Assembly (NCBI RefSeq): GCF_015291665.1
Contig: NZ_CP030048.1
Span: 2,232,001 to 2,296,000, forward strand
Direction of reading: 5' to 3'
DNA from: Bradyrhizobium sp. CCBAU 53338
Lineage (GTDB): Bacteria; Pseudomonadota; Alphaproteobacteria; Rhizobiales; Xanthobacteraceae
DNA length: 64,000 nt
The notes below the pieces were generated by a model that saw only the letters and a program-made list of their open reading frames with translations, had not been told where the DNA came from and ran no database searches. This document shows, one piece after another, positions 42,410-53,145 of the stretch (position 1 is its first letter; every line of letters starts with the position of its first letter). Made by a program: the position numbers and the translations under genes.

Positions 42410-42874
42410 ATGTCGGATCGACTGAAGGCCGAACGCGAGGCGGCGGCCGCGCGGCGGAACCTGCTGAGCCAGGACGCGATCGAGCGCACCGGGATCACCG
42501 AGGAGATGATCGGGGAACTCGTGACCCGCTTCTATGGCCGGGTCCGCGAGGACGCGCTGCTCGGACCCATCTTTGCGATCGTGCAGAATTGGGACGAGCA
42601 TCTCGCCAAGCTCAAGGGCTTCTGGTCGTCGGTGGTGCTGATGAGCGGCCGCTACCATGGCTCGCCGATGCGGGCGCACATGCCGCTCAGCCTGGTTGGC
42701 GACCATTTTGATCGCTGGCTCGACCTGTTCGAGCAGACCGCGCGCGAGGTCTGTCCGCCGCCGGCGGCAGCGCTCTTCATCGACAAGGCGCGTCGCATCG
42801 CCGACAGCTTCGAGATGGCCTCGGCCACCATCGCTGGTCGCATCGCGTCGCCGCGCCATGTGCTCAGGTCCTAA
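42410..42874 (+). CDS. Group III truncated hemoglobin
   Basis: 154 residues from the ATG at 42410 (AAGGA ribosome site 3 bases before). The family pattern is clear: VTRFYGRVREDALLGPIF, then KLKGFWSSVVLMSGRYHGSP, and MRAHMPL / DHFDRWLDLFEQT, with the histidine set expected for heme binding. Group III globins are cytoplasmic and linked to NO or oxygen chemistry in other bacteria. It may serve nitrosative stress defence alongside denitrification, but it is not near the nir genes. The first ~20 residues are charged and poorly conserved. Confidence 0.9.
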   Translation: MSDRLKAEREAAAARRNLLSQDAIERTGITEEMIGELVTRFYGRVREDALLGPIFAIVQNWDEHLAKLKGFWSSVVLMSGRYHGSPMRAHMPLSLVGDHFDRWLDLFEQTAREVCPPPAAALFIDKARRIADSFEMASATIAGRIASPRHVLRS

Positions 42875-43139
42875 AATACAAAATGCCTGCTCGATAAACG
42901 TGCAGTTGAATCGCGTTTCGGTTGCATCGCGCTAACGACAACCCGCTGCACCAATTCCCGTAGCATCGACCTGATCTGCAAAATCATCATGCCGATCGCG
43001 CGGCATGACGTTGAAATGGCAAAAACGCCTTTGAACACGTGCAGTCGTGTTCAATCAAAGCGAGCAAAGCCATATTGATGCACTGCGGCGCCAATTCTTC
43101 GCCTTCATTTCGGCAGAGTTCCAGCGCCTGCTGCTGTGC

Positions 43140-43790
43140 ATGTCGCGCACATCATTCAGCAGCTCCTCATCATCCGATGGCAATGCGGATCCCGAAGCCG
43201 ATGTCAGCGCGGAGCAAACGCGGCGCGAGCTGTTGCTCGGTGCGCTCGCCGCCACCGCGTGTCTCGGCTGTTCCGCACCAGTGCGCGCGGGCGAAGATCC
43301 GCCCGGCTCCGACGAGCGGCCGCAGAAGGGCGACCTTCTCGTTTTCTCGGAGGGCGACAGCGAAGGAAAGCTCATCAAGGCCGCTGATCTGAAGCTCGGT
43401 GGCCCGCCGGTGCATGCCTGGCCGCAGGATCCCAAGACATCGGTGGTGCGCAGTGGCTCGCGCCTCAACGAGATCCTGATGATCCGGCTCGATCCCGCCT
43501 CGCTCGACGAACAGACCAGAGCGCGCGCCGTCGACGGCATCCTCGCTTATTCGGCGATCTGCGCTCATGCCGGCTGTCCCGTCACCGCCTGGGTGAAGAG
43601 CGATGTCGGCGACACCGAGGTGTTCAAGTGCATGTGCCACAACTCCGAATACGATCCCCGCGCGGGCGCGCAGGTGGTGTTCGGGCCGGCGCCGCGGCGG
43701 CTCGCCGCGCTGCCGCTGGCGCTCGCTGACGGCTCGCTCAGCGTCGCGGGTGGATTCATCGGAAAGGTAGGTGGCGCGCAGCCGGGATGA
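43140..43790 (+). CDS. Tat-exported Rieske [2Fe-2S] protein
   Basis: 216 residues from the ATG at 43140; a GTG at 43047 would add 31 residues. A twin-arginine signal, TRRELLLGALAATACLGC, follows a serine-rich leader. The Rieske cluster ligands are in CAHAGC (C-x-H) and CMCHNSEYD (C-x2-H), with the family end AQVVFGPAPRRLAALPL. It resembles Rieske subunits of cytochrome bc1 and arsenite oxidase but stands without their partners. It lies 117 bases upstream of a PQQ dehydrogenase on the same strand, which suggests an electron-transfer link in the periplasm (inference). Confidence 0.88.
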   Translation: MSRTSFSSSSSSDGNADPEADVSAEQTRRELLLGALAATACLGCSAPVRAGEDPPGSDERPQKGDLLVFSEGDSEGKLIKAADLKLGGPPVHAWPQDPKTSVVRSGSRLNEILMIRLDPASLDEQTRARAVDGILAYSAICAHAGCPVTAWVKSDVGDTEVFKCMCHNSEYDPRAGAQVVFGPAPRRLAALPLALADGSLSVAGGFIGKVGGAQPG

Positions 43791-43907
43791 TGGACGGTGC
43801 GGGATCTGCCCGCGTCACGAGAGGCCGCATCCGCCCAGCGGCGGATTTCGGGACGAACGACAAGAATTCAGAACAAGAATTCAACCGTGTGAAAAGGGGA
43901 AACGTCC

Positions 43908-45656
43908 ATGAAAACGTCCAGGAAAACATGCGCGACCAGGAAGCAAATACTGCTGTCCGGCTTCGTCGCCTTCACATGCATTGCTTCGACCGCGGCGATC
44001 GCCGGCCCGATCGAGAGCTATTCGCCCGTTACACAACAGCGCCTGGAGAATCCGGAACCCGGCAACTGGATGCTCTATCGGCGCACCTATGACGGACAGG
44101 GCTACAGCCCGCTCGACCAGATCAACACCTCGAACGTCAAGGATCTCACGCCGGTCTGGACATTCGCCACGGGCGTGGTTGAAGGCCACGAGGCGCCGCC
44201 GATCGTCAATAACGGCGTGATGTTCGTGGCGACGCCGATGGGGCAGGTGATCGCGCTGAACGCGAAGACCGGCGACGAATATTGGCGCTACAAGCGACAG
44301 CTTCCCGACGATCTGTTCCAGCTGCATCCGACCAGCCGCGGCGTCGGCCTGTGGGAGGACAAGCTCTATCTCGCCACCACCGACGACCACGTCGTCGCGC
44401 TCGACGCCAAGACCGGCAAGGTGGTGTGGGACACCAAGGTGCAGGACTACAAGAAGGGTCAGTACATGACCCTGATGCCGCTGATCGTCGACGGCAAGGT
44501 CATCGTCGGCGGGTCCGGCGGGGAGTTCGGCGTGCGCGGCTATGTCGCCGCCTTCGATGCCAAGGGCGGCAAGGAGCTGTGGCGCACCTTCACCATTCCC
44601 GGCGAAGGCGAGCCCGGCCACGACACCTGGCAGGGCGACGACTGGAAGAACGGCGGCGGCTCGGCCTGGATGACCGGGACCTACGACAAGGACACCAAGA
44701 CGATCTATTGGGGCGTCGGCAATGCGGCACCATGGCCCGGCGAAATGCATCCCGGCGACAATCTCTACACCTCGTCGGTGATCGCGCTCGATCCCGGCAA
44801 CGGCAAGATCAAGACCTATCACCAGTACCACCAGAACGATTCCTGGGACTGGGACGAGGTCGACGCGCCGATGCTGATCGACCTGCAGCGTGACGGCCGC
44901 AGCATCAAGAGCCTGGTCCATCCCGGCCGCGACGCGATCTTCTGGGTGCTCGAGCGTACGCCGACCAAGATCAACTACGTCGCCGGCTGGCCGTTCGTCT
45001 CGACCAACGTCTGGAAGGGCATCGACGAGAACGGCAAGCCGATCCTCGATCCCGATCACAAACCTGTCGTCGGTAAGCGCGTGGAGTTCTGCCCGTCGCT
45101 GTGGGGCGGCAAGGACTGGCCGTCGGCCGCCTACAGCCAGAAGACCGGTCTCGTCTACGTGCCCGCCAACGAGAATTTCTGCGGCGGCTTCACCGGCGAG
45201 AAGATCCCGCTCAAGCCGGGCGAGCTCTGGCTCGGCACCAAGCCGGAGGATATCGGCCTGAAGACCAAACCCGGCGCCGATCATTTCGGCGAGATCCAGG
45301 CCTGGGATCCCGCGACCGGCAAGAAGGTGTGGCAGCACAATTTTCCGAAGTCGCAGATGTTCGGCTCGGTCACGGCCACCGCAGGCGATCTCGTCTTCGC
45401 CGGCGGCACCAACGACCGCAACTTCCGCGCCTTCAATGCCAAGACCGGCGAGCTGTTGTGGGAGCAGAAGACCAACTCCGGCATCATGGGCATGCCGATG
45501 TCCTATGAGATCGACGGCACGCAATACGTCGCGATCCAGTCGGGCTGGGGCGTCGACGCGCAGCGCATCCAGGACGCGCTGGCGACCAACAATATCGGCA
45601 TCGAGTCCAACGTGCCGCAAGGCGGCGTGATCTGGGTGTTCGCGCTGAAGAAGTAA
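43908..45656 (+). CDS. PQQ-dependent alcohol dehydrogenase, lanthanide-type, no vicinal cysteines
   Basis: 582 residues with a signal peptide to about residue 32 and an eight-bladed propeller. Metal/PQQ ligands: Glu206 in GGEFGVRG, Asn272 in GVGNAAPWP, and catalytic Asp314 with the extra Asp316 in SWDWDEVD; the D-x-D pair marks lanthanide-dependent members. The usual adjacent Cys-Cys pair is replaced (QLHPTSRGVG at ~139-147). Length fits methanol/ethanol-type enzymes, but it is not a close XoxF. The substrate is an alcohol or aldehyde, not determined. A 12-bp stem hairpin at 45702-45731 follows the gene. Confidence 0.9.
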   Translation: MKTSRKTCATRKQILLSGFVAFTCIASTAAIAGPIESYSPVTQQRLENPEPGNWMLYRRTYDGQGYSPLDQINTSNVKDLTPVWTFATGVVEGHEAPPIVNNGVMFVATPMGQVIALNAKTGDEYWRYKRQLPDDLFQLHPTSRGVGLWEDKLYLATTDDHVVALDAKTGKVVWDTKVQDYKKGQYMTLMPLIVDGKVIVGGSGGEFGVRGYVAAFDAKGGKELWRTFTIPGEGEPGHDTWQGDDWKNGGGSAWMTGTYDKDTKTIYWGVGNAAPWPGEMHPGDNLYTSSVIALDPGNGKIKTYHQYHQNDSWDWDEVDAPMLIDLQRDGRSIKSLVHPGRDAIFWVLERTPTKINYVAGWPFVSTNVWKGIDENGKPILDPDHKPVVGKRVEFCPSLWGGKDWPSAAYSQKTGLVYVPANENFCGGFTGEKIPLKPGELWLGTKPEDIGLKTKPGADHFGEIQAWDPATGKKVWQHNFPKSQMFGSVTATAGDLVFAGGTNDRNFRAFNAKTGELLWEQKTNSGIMGMPMSYEIDGTQYVAIQSGWGVDAQRIQDALATNNIGIESNVPQGGVIWVFALKK

Positions 45657-45701
45657 GCTCCGCGGCGGATCGAAGTAGGCGGAGCAGCAAGGGGGGTGGC
45701 G

Positions 45702-45731
45702 AGTGCGGCGGACGGCGACGTCCGCCGCACT
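45702..45731 (+). terminator. Hairpin after the first quinoprotein gene
   Basis: AGTGCGGCGGAC, 6-base loop, GTCCGCCGCACT: a perfect 12-bp stem 45 bases after the stop, followed by TTGTGTG. The T-run is weak, but the position and strength suggest transcription termination. Confidence 0.6.
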
Positions 45732-45775
45732 TTGTGTGCGTGTGATGGGAGACGATTCTTCCTTCTCCCCTTGTG

Positions 45776-46899
45776 GGCCTGTTGCGCTACTGCCTTTTGA
45801 TGCGGGAGACGTAAGGAGAGAGGGCGTTGTCGGCCCCGATTGTCGGGCCGAAGCTGTATTTTGCGCCCTTGATGGGCGTCAGGCGGCGATCGTGGCCCAC
45901 CGCCTCATATTGAACGCGATGGAGGCAAGCAGGACTTGTCCGCGTGCCTTGGCGAGACCGACGTATCGGATGCAGGTGAGCCGCATCCGACGTTTGAGGG
46001 TGGCAAAGGTTGTCTCCACCGTTGCCCGTCGTCGTGCGATGAGACGGTTGTAGCGTTTGAGCCTCGGCGGCAGTTCCGGGTGATGCCTGTTGGGACGGCG
46101 GGCGATGCGGGGCTTCTTGCCTTCCGCTTTCAGCCGCGCCCGCCGGGCGTGGGTGTCGTAGGCCGCATCGGCCCATACCACGGCTTCGTCGCCGCGGATC
46201 AGTTCGTCGGCTGGCGTTGTATCGTTGATATTGGCGGGCGTGGTCAGGACTGAGCGGATCAGACCGGATCCCTCGTCGACACCCATGTGAGCCTTGTAGC
46301 CGAAGGTCGAACCACCCTTGCCCTGTCGCTTGGTGAACCGGGCGTCTGGGTCGTTTGATGGACGATCCTCCTTGGGAGGAGCTGAGACGGCCTGGATCAG
46401 GGTCGCGTCGAGCATCGTGCCGCGCTTGAGGATGACACCAGCATTCTCAAGCTGGCGGTCCAGCTCGCCAAACAACTTCTCCAGCAGGCCTTGTTCGATG
46501 AGTTGATTCCGGAAACGGTTCAGAACCGTATGGTCGGGCGTCGCATCCTCGAGGCTCAGACCAACGAAGCGCTTGAACGACAGCCGGTCGCTCAGCGCTT
46601 CCTCAAGCTCGCGGTCCGAAAGACCATAGAGCGACTGCAACAGCAGCGCCCGAAACAGCACCAACACCGCGTACCCCGGCTGACCGGGTCCCTTCTCGTC
46701 CCGCAAATGGCCGATCAGCTTCTCGAACCGGTACCACTTGACCAGGCCGGCCAGCCGATCCAGCGACGCATTGGCGCCGGCTCCCTTCGGCATCAGCGCA
46801 TCTACAAAGCTCGGCTGTCCCGTCTGCTTCACCGCCATCGTCATTCCCCCAAAAGGCTCAACCGCAGGGAATCACAACTGGCGAATTACGCAACAGGCC
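45776..46899 (-). mobile_element. IS5-family insertion sequence, 1124 bp
   Basis: Ends carry an 11-bp perfect inverted repeat, GGCCTGTTGCG, and the element holds one intact transposase. It is flanked by CCTTGTG on both sides (45769-45775 and 46900-46906), a target duplication of 7 bp with this choice of ends. The true count may be 5-9 because G/C bases are shared at the borders. The empty site would be a palindromic intergenic repeat (see 45761-46914). An intact transposase and clean ends suggest recent insertion. Confidence 0.85.
45879..46844 (-). CDS. IS5-family transposase (DDE)
   Basis: 321 residues, full length. The N-terminal IS5 domain (DUF772-type; LFRALLLQSLYGLSDRELEEAL) is followed by a DDE core with candidate Asp in MLDATLIQ, Asp in VVWADAAYD and Glu in RATVETTFATLKRRM. 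No frameshift is needed for expression. The start ATG is near the right inverted repeat, and a nearby downstream ATG (two codons) is an alternative. Confidence 0.93.
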   Translation of the reverse strand: MTMAVKQTGQPSFVDALMPKGAGANASLDRLAGLVKWYRFEKLIGHLRDEKGPGQPGYAVLVLFRALLLQSLYGLSDRELEEALSDRLSFKRFVGLSLEDATPDHTVLNRFRNQLIEQGLLEKLFGELDRQLENAGVILKRGTMLDATLIQAVSAPPKEDRPSNDPDARFTKRQGKGGSTFGYKAHMGVDEGSGLIRSVLTTPANINDTTPADELIRGDEAVVWADAAYDTHARRARLKAEGKKPRIARRPNRHHPELPPRLKRYNRLIARRRATVETTFATLKRRMRLTCIRYVGLAKARGQVLLASIAFNMRRWATIAA

Positions 46900-46914
46900 C
46901 CTTGTGGGAGAAGG

Positions 46915-47070
46915 TGGCGCGAAGCGCCGGATGAGGGGTTCTATCCTGGAATTCAATTGAGAGAGAATGCGCGGAGACAGACCCCTCACCCAAGTGAGGT
47001 CGTGGTTACCAGCGTCGCTGCCCTCTCCCACAAGGGGAGAGGGCTCATCAATGCGCAGGCGCTATCCGAC
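46915..47070. repeat. Remainder of palindromic intergenic repeats
   Basis: Continues the element on the right of the IS: GGCGCGAAGCGCC (hairpin) then GGATGAGGGG, and a second inverted copy near 47020-47045 with CCCTCTCCC and GGGGAGAGGG arms around ACAA. No gene is present. Confidence 0.55.
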
Positions 47071-47334
47071 CTACTTCCCCTGCCGATCCACCTTGTCCTT
47101 CTCCGCCTGATTCATCTCCCGAATCTTCGGATCGTTGCTGCTCTGCCCGGTCGTCTGCGTGGTGGACGCGGGCGGGGCGCCGGCGTTGGGGAGCGAGCTC
47201 TGGTCCGGCGTGGTGGGGCGCGTCGCCGTGGTCGGCGGCGTGGTGTTGCTGCTCTGCGCGAAAGAGGCTGCGGCGGTCAAAAGAAAGGCGCTCGACAGCA
47301 ATGAGACTGCGAGCGCCCTTGGAATGTTGGTCAT
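47071..47334 (-). CDS. Small exported Thr/Pro/Gln-rich protein
   Basis: 87 residues from the ATG at 47334 with GGAG upstream. The signal peptide [19 protein letters not shown] ends near SFAQ. The mature chain is disordered ([17 protein letters not shown]) with a charged tail ([20 protein letters not shown]). No known family recognised. It lies 57 bases after the Mo-hydroxylase large subunit on the same strand and could be co-transcribed. Confidence 0.65.
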   Translation of the reverse strand: MTNIPRALAVSLLSSAFLLTAAASFAQSSNTTPPTTATRPTTPDQSSLPNAGAPPASTTQTTGQSSNDPKIREMNQAEKDKVDRQGK

Positions 47335-47390
47335 CGATCTGCTCCTGTCAGATCGAAGAGAAACGGCGCGAGGCCGCCGGATGTTCCGCC

Positions 47391-49703
47391 TCAAGCCTCC
47401 AATTGCTTGCCGATCGGGAGCGCGCGGATGCGCTTGCCGGTCGCCGCGAAGATCGCGTTCATCAGCGCGGGTGCGAAGGGCGGTACGCCGGGCTCGCCGA
47501 CGCCGCTCGGCGGCGTGTCCGGCCCGGGCGGCACGATATGGACGTTGGTGATCAGCGGTGCCTCGTCGATCCTGACGACCTGGAAGTCGTCAAAATTCTT
47601 CTGCTCCACCTTGCCGTCCTTGAAGGTGACCGCGCCGTATTTGGCGAGGCTCAGCCCCATGATCGCGGCGCCCTCGATCTGCGAGGCGATGCGCTCGGGG
47701 TTGACATAGGTCCCGCAGTCGATCGCGGTGTCGACCCGCGGCACCGTCAGCTTGCCCTTCTCGTCCACGGCGACCTCGACGATCGTCGCGATATAGCTGA
47801 CGAAGCTGCGGTGGACGGCGATGCCGAGACCGTGGCCCTTGGGCACCTGACGGCCCCATTCGCCCTTCTCGGCGACCAGCTCGACCACTTTGCGCAGGCG
47901 CGCGGTGTCGATCGGGTAGCTGTCATAGGGCTCGCCGTAGTTCCAGAGGTCCTTCACGTTGGGCTTGACGATCCGGGGGCTGCCGATCAGCGCGAGCAAT
48001 GTCTCCTTCTGGTCGCGTCCGGTTGCATTTGCGATCTCGCCGACCATCGACTGTACGGCGAAGGCGCGCGGGATGTTCGAGACCGAGCGGAACCAGCCGA
48101 TGCGGGTGAACGCAGCGGCTTCCGGGTTCTCGCAGGAGATGTTGGCGATCTCGAACGGCATGTCGACGAGACCCATGCCGAGCTCGAACGCAGCCGCATG
48201 CTTGGCACCCGCCGCGAAGGTCGAGGCGATGGTCGGCGCCACGCTGCGATGGCGCCAGGCGATCACCTTGCCGTCCTTGTCGAGGCCCGCTTCGATCCGC
48301 TCCACCGAGACGGTGTGCAGGAAGTCGTGATGGAGGTCGTCCTCGCGCGTCCATTGCACCTTCACCGGCGTGCCGAGCTCCTTCGACAGCAGCGCGGCCT
48401 CGAGCGCAAAGTCGCATTTCGACTTGCGGCCGAAGCCGCCGCCGAGCAGCGTGACATTGACGGTGACGTTGCCCTCGGGAATACCGAGCGTCTTGGCGAC
48501 GTCTTCACGCGTGCCGCCGGGGCTCTGCACCGGCGCCCAGATCTCCGCCTTGTCGCCCTTGACGTCGGCGACCGCCACCGGCGGCTCCATGCTGACATGG
48601 GCGAGGTGCGGCAGATAATACTCGCCGACAACGACCTTGGCGGCCGTCTTGAGCGCGGCATCCGCATCGCCCTCCTGGCGCACGACGAGGCCCGGCTTGC
48701 GCGAGGCTTCCTTGAGATCCCTGCGATAGGCGACCGAGTCGTATTTGCCGTTGGCGCCGTCGTCCCAGACCAGCTTCAGCGCGTCGCGGCCCTTGATGGC
48801 AGCGCCGGTGTTGCGCGCGATCACCGCGACGCCGCCGAGCGGCTGGAATTTCGACGGCCACGGCCAGCCTTGAACTTTCATCACCTTCTCGACGCCGGGC
48901 ACTTTCAGCGCCGCGTCCGGATCGAACGAGGTGAGCTTGCCGCCGGTAACAGGCGGGCGCGCGATCACGGCGTATTTCATCCCGGGCAGGCGCACATCGG
49001 CGCCGTAGCGGGCCTTGCCGGTGGTGATGTCGTGGAGATCGACGATGCCGACCTGACCCTTGCCGAGATAGCGGAAATCCTTGGGGTCCTTCAGCTTGAG
49101 GCCTTCGATGCTGGGCACCGATTCCTTGGCGGCGTCGGCCGCGAGCTCGCCGAAGCCGAGCTTGCGTCCGCTGGCGCCGTGGAGGACCTCGTGATTGACC
49201 GCTTTCACCTCGGTCGCCGGCACGCCCCAGCGCTTCGCCGCAGCCTGTTCCAGCATGGTGCGGGCGGAGGCGCCGATCTGTCGCATCGGGATCAAATAGT
49301 GCCGCGTGCTGCGCGAGCCGTCGGTGTCCTGGTTACCGAACTTGACCTCGTCGCCATGGGCCTGCTCCACCTTGACCTTGGACCAGTCGGCCTCCATCTC
49401 CTCGGCGACGATCAGCGGCAGGCTGGTGCGTACGCCGGTGCCCATTTCGGAGCGGTGGGCGAGGATGGTGACGGTGCCATCGGGCGCGACCGCGACGAAC
49501 ACGCGCGGATCGACCACGACGCCATGCGGCATCTTGCCGGCGCCGGTCTCATAGGCAAAGGCCTGGCGCGTCATCACGGGAGCGGCGAGCACGAAACCGC
49601 CGGTGACGCCGAGCCCTTTCAGGATGCTGCGACGCGAGACCTTCTCGATCTTCAGATTCTTCTCGAAGCCGCGGAGCTTGCCGGGTTTGTCGATGAAATT
49701 CAT
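47391..49703 (-). CDS. Mo hydroxylase large subunit (IorB / aldehyde dehydrogenase type)
   Basis: 770 residues from the ATG at 49703, one base after the small-subunit stop. A twin-arginine signal ([17 protein letters not shown]) sits near residue 25, as in exported IorB-type proteins. Molybdopterin-binding family motifs [19 protein letters not shown] and the catalytic Glu in [14 protein letters not shown] are present. The family oxidises aldehydes or N-heterocycles (isoquinoline 1-oxidoreductase) using water. It pairs with the [2Fe-2S] subunit upstream. No FAD subunit is present, so electrons probably go to a cytochrome. The substrate is not known; aldehydes from the nearby alcohol dehydrogenases would fit. 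Confidence 0.9.
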   Translation of the reverse strand: MNFIDKPGKLRGFEKNLKIEKVSRRSILKGLGVTGGFVLAAPVMTRQAFAYETGAGKMPHGVVVDPRVFVAVAPDGTVTILAHRSEMGTGVRTSLPLIVAEEMEADWSKVKVEQAHGDEVKFGNQDTDGSRSTRHYLIPMRQIGASARTMLEQAAAKRWGVPATEVKAVNHEVLHGASGRKLGFGELAADAAKESVPSIEGLKLKDPKDFRYLGKGQVGIVDLHDITTGKARYGADVRLPGMKYAVIARPPVTGGKLTSFDPDAALKVPGVEKVMKVQGWPWPSKFQPLGGVAVIARNTGAAIKGRDALKLVWDDGANGKYDSVAYRRDLKEASRKPGLVVRQEGDADAALKTAAKVVVGEYYLPHLAHVSMEPPVAVADVKGDKAEIWAPVQSPGGTREDVAKTLGIPEGNVTVNVTLLGGGFGRKSKCDFALEAALLSKELGTPVKVQWTREDDLHHDFLHTVSVERIEAGLDKDGKVIAWRHRSVAPTIASTFAAGAKHAAAFELGMGLVDMPFEIANISCENPEAAAFTRIGWFRSVSNIPRAFAVQSMVGEIANATGRDQKETLLALIGSPRIVKPNVKDLWNYGEPYDSYPIDTARLRKVVELVAEKGEWGRQVPKGHGLGIAVHRSFVSYIATIVEVAVDEKGKLTVPRVDTAIDCGTYVNPERIASQIEGAAIMGLSLAKYGAVTFKDGKVEQKNFDDFQVVRIDEAPLITNVHIVPPGPDTPPSGVGEPGVPPFAPALMNAIFAATGKRIRALPIGKQLEA

Positions 49704-49704
49704 G

Positions 49705-50157
49705 TCACACTCCCGTCGATGCGAGGTGGACGGCATTCTCGATGCGCTGGTAGCATCCGCAGCGGCAGATGTTGCCGGACATCGCCTCGCGGATCTGGTC
49801 ATGTGACGGCTTGGGATTCTCCATCAGCAGCGCGGCGGCCTGCATGATCTGGCCGGCCTGGCAGAAGCCGCATTGGGGGACGTTGACCTGGCGCCAGGCC
49901 TTCTGGACCGGATGATCGCCATCCGGATGCAGCCCCTCGATGGTGGTGACTTCGCGCCCCGCGACGTCGTTGATCGAGGTGATGCAGGAGCGCACGGCCT
50001 CCTTGTCGACGATGACGGTGCAGGCGCCGCACAGCGCCTGGCCGCAGCCGAACTTGGTGCCGGTCAGCCCGGCTTCGTCGCGCAGGAACCAGAGTAGCGG
50101 GAGATCCGGGTCGCCGTCCCAGCTCTGTTCCTGGCCGTTGATCTTCACCTTGATCAT
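49705..50157 (-). CDS. Mo hydroxylase [2Fe-2S] subunit (IorA type)
   Basis: 150 residues, standard size. First cluster in [14 protein letters not shown] with a fourth Cys in RSC. Second cluster in [10 protein letters not shown] and [20 protein letters not shown] precedes the ATG. It transfers electrons from the Mo site, and the two genes form an operon. Without its own signal, it is likely co-exported with the Tat-bearing large subunit, as known for such pairs. Confidence 0.93.
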   Translation of the reverse strand: MIKVKINGQEQSWDGDPDLPLLWFLRDEAGLTGTKFGCGQALCGACTVIVDKEAVRSCITSINDVAGREVTTIEGLHPDGDHPVQKAWRQVNVPQCGFCQAGQIMQAAALLMENPKPSHDQIREAMSGNICRCGCYQRIENAVHLASTGV

Positions 50158-50780
50158 GATAGTCCCTCGCTCTTCATAAGCTTGTTGATTTCAACATTGC
50201 CGATCTCTCTCGGCACAATGTTCGTAAGGTCGCGTGACCGCACTCCAGCCCATCGTCCTGCGCGAGCAGGTCCCGGCAGGAGGCTGGAAAGCGAATCGCA
50301 ATGTTCGGATGTACTCGATACCTCCCGTTTTGTTCTTATTTGATTGAACTCGCGCGGCATCGTGACGACGGGACCGTAGCAGAGGTCGCGCCGGATCGGT
50401 GTTCACAGCCAAGTGTCATTGATCGGCTGTACTCGACGTGAACAGATTGCATCCGGGGTTTGTCAAAAGCAGGGCGCGGCGGCAGGCTGCGCGGTGGCCG
50501 GTCGCAAAATCGAAGAGGTGAAAAAAGCTTCGTCCGCCAGAGGGACTGCGCGGACGAAGCAGTAGTCCTCAGTCGAGGGAGGGAGAATCGCAAGGCGCGC
50601 TGACTTCAAGCAGGAAGAGGGCGGCCTTGCGCAGTCATTCAGAGACCAGGACCGAGGGAGCGGAACGCGCTCGCATACGCAACGTGCACAAGCGGCAACA
50701 GGCCGCGATCATTCCAGGCCGTACCCGTCCCGCTCGCCGGCGAACCAGCGAGCGGACCGGCAGTCGTCTGACAATCTCGC
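50158..50780 (-). other. Intergenic region between the Mo-hydroxylase and gfa operons
   Basis: 623 bases. The part near 50158-50450 should hold the promoter of the Mo hydroxylase operon. A strong hairpin with a T-run (50521-50560, minus) ends the gfa transcript. No other gene or repeat is convincing. Confidence 0.6.
50521..50560 (-). terminator. Rho-independent terminator of the xoxF/frmA/gfa operon
   Basis: On the minus strand a perfect 11-bp stem (GCTTCGTCCGC / GCGGACGAAGC, 12-base loop) is followed directly by six T. It lies about 220 bases past the gfa stop. A textbook intrinsic terminator. Confidence 0.85.
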
Positions 50781-51344
50781 TCAGGCGGCCTTGGCCTTCG
50801 CCACGTGGGTCGCGATCGCATCCATCAGCGCCGGCGACAGGCAGTCATAGGGCTCGAGGCCGATTTCTTTCAGTCGCGACCGGATGCCGGCCATCTGCTC
50901 GGGCTTGACGCCGGATTCGATCACCGAGGAGACGAAGGCTGCGAATTGCGGTGCCTGCGAGCCCTGCTCCTGGAACAGTTCCGGATGGATGAAATCGAGA
51001 CCGTAGAACGGGTGGTTCTTGTTCTCGATGCGGCCGAACATGTGGGTGCCGCAGGCCTTGCAGGCGTGCCGCTGGATCACCGCCGAGGCGTCGACGATCT
51101 GGAGCTTGTCGCCGTTCTCGAGCACGGTGAGGTTCTGGCGCGGCACCACGGCAACGACCGAGAAGGTCGCGCCCTGCGGCTTCCAGCATTTGGTGCAGCC
51201 GCAGGCGTGGTTGTGAGCGACGTCGCCCTTGATGCCGACCTTGACCTGATGGTCCTTGCATTTGCAGGCGAGCGTGCCGCCGGCAAAATGCCCGCTGCCC
51301 TGTTTGAGGCCGTTGTCGATCGAGGGGTGGAGTGCAACAGTCAT
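50781..51344 (-). CDS. gfa: S-(hydroxymethyl)glutathione synthase (Gfa)
   Basis: 187 residues with the zinc ligand pairs of the GFA family: CKC near residue 27, ACGCTKCW near 49, and [12 protein letters not shown] near 96. GGAGG precedes the ATG. Gfa is reported to speed condensation of formaldehyde with glutathione in the cytoplasm. Directly downstream of the glutathione-dependent formaldehyde dehydrogenase and, further up, cytochrome c and XoxF, it fits formaldehyde detoxification after methanol oxidation. The operon ends in the terminator at 50521-50560. Confidence 0.92.
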   Translation of the reverse strand: MTVALHPSIDNGLKQGSGHFAGGTLACKCKDHQVKVGIKGDVAHNHACGCTKCWKPQGATFSVVAVVPRQNLTVLENGDKLQIVDASAVIQRHACKACGTHMFGRIENKNHPFYGLDFIHPELFQEQGSQAPQFAAFVSSVIESGVKPEQMAGIRSRLKEIGLEPYDCLSPALMDAIATHVAKAKAA

Positions 51345-51374
51345 GGGTCGATCCTCCTTGGGGTGACGCTTGAG

Positions 51375-52484
<1,110 letters not shown>

Positions 52485-52545
52485 CGGTAGCTCCTCAAAT
52501 TCTCGCGGGATGCCAGGACTTGGGTCTCGGGCGGGCCCAAGACGT

Positions 52546-53064
52546 TCACTTCTTGCCCATGCACGAGTCTTCATTCTTGGTATAGGCGTCGTTCTTGTCC
52601 TCATGCTTGCCCGGACGGGCGCGGCCCCAGGCATCGTTGGAGCGGGCGCGCAGATAGACGTAGAGATCGTCCATGTAGCAGGCGACGTTCGGGTTATCGC
52701 CGAAGGCGGGCATCACGTTCTCCTGGGACGTGGAGACGTTCTTGCGGCCCGAGGCGACGACACCGAGGAAGTCGGCATAGCTCATCGTCTTGAGCGAATC
52801 CTTCAACGCCGGCGCATAGGTCGAGCCCATGCCGTCGGGGCCGTGACACACATGGCAGTCCGAGTGATAGCGGCGGTATCCCGAATAGGTGTACCAATCG
52901 ACGGAGTCGCCGTTGATCTTGTAGGTCGGGTTACCGTCCTTATCGAGCCATTCGCCAGTTTCGTTCTGCTTGACGGCAGTCGGGTCGCCCGAGCCGTCAG
53001 CGACAGCAATTCCACCGGACGCAACGAAGATCATCGCAGCAATGACAGAGCAGATTCTACGCAA
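52546..53064 (-). CDS. xoxG: Cytochrome c, XoxG-like partner of XoxF
   Basis: 172 residues from a TTG start at 53064, with GAGGA in good position. Signal peptide ending IAVADG, heme motif CHVCH near residue 70, and axial Met in VMPAFGDNP. The family is the methanol-metabolism cytochrome c found beside xoxF/mxaF. It accepts electrons from the quinoprotein in the periplasm. It lies 81 bases after xoxF and 61 before frmA. The TTG start may lower its yield relative to XoxF. Confidence 0.88.
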   Translation of the reverse strand: MRRICSVIAAMIFVASGGIAVADGSGDPTAVKQNETGEWLDKDGNPTYKINGDSVDWYTYSGYRRYHSDCHVCHGPDGMGSTYAPALKDSLKTMSYADFLGVVASGRKNVSTSQENVMPAFGDNPNVACYMDDLYVYLRARSNDAWGRARPGKHEDKNDAYTKNEDSCMGKK

Positions 53065-53145
53065 GAGGTGTTCCTCGAAGGCATCAGGTGGAGACGAGCC
53101 GGCGCGTGGAGTCGATCCACGCGCCGGAGCGGGACTGAACAGAGG

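Larger units (their letters stand above)
45761..46914. repeat. Palindromic intergenic repeat split by the IS
   Basis: The left piece CCTTCTCCCCTTGTG (45761-45775) and right piece CCTTGTGGGAGAAGG (46900-46914) join, after removing the IS and one duplicate, into a palindrome with CCTTCTCCC/GGGAGAAGG arms. This is the common Bradyrhizobium-type intergenic element. The insertion point is at its centre. Confidence 0.7.

Noticed and set aside
43881..45620. 579-codon minus-strand frame opposite the first quinoprotein
   Set aside because: The plus strand has the signal peptide, Glu/Asn/Asp site and family length; the minus frame does not.
47301..49847. 848-codon plus-strand frame opposite the Mo-hydroxylase large subunit
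   Set aside because: The minus strand encodes a clear molybdopterin protein with Tat signal and catalytic Glu. The plus frame is low-complexity and unrelated to any family.
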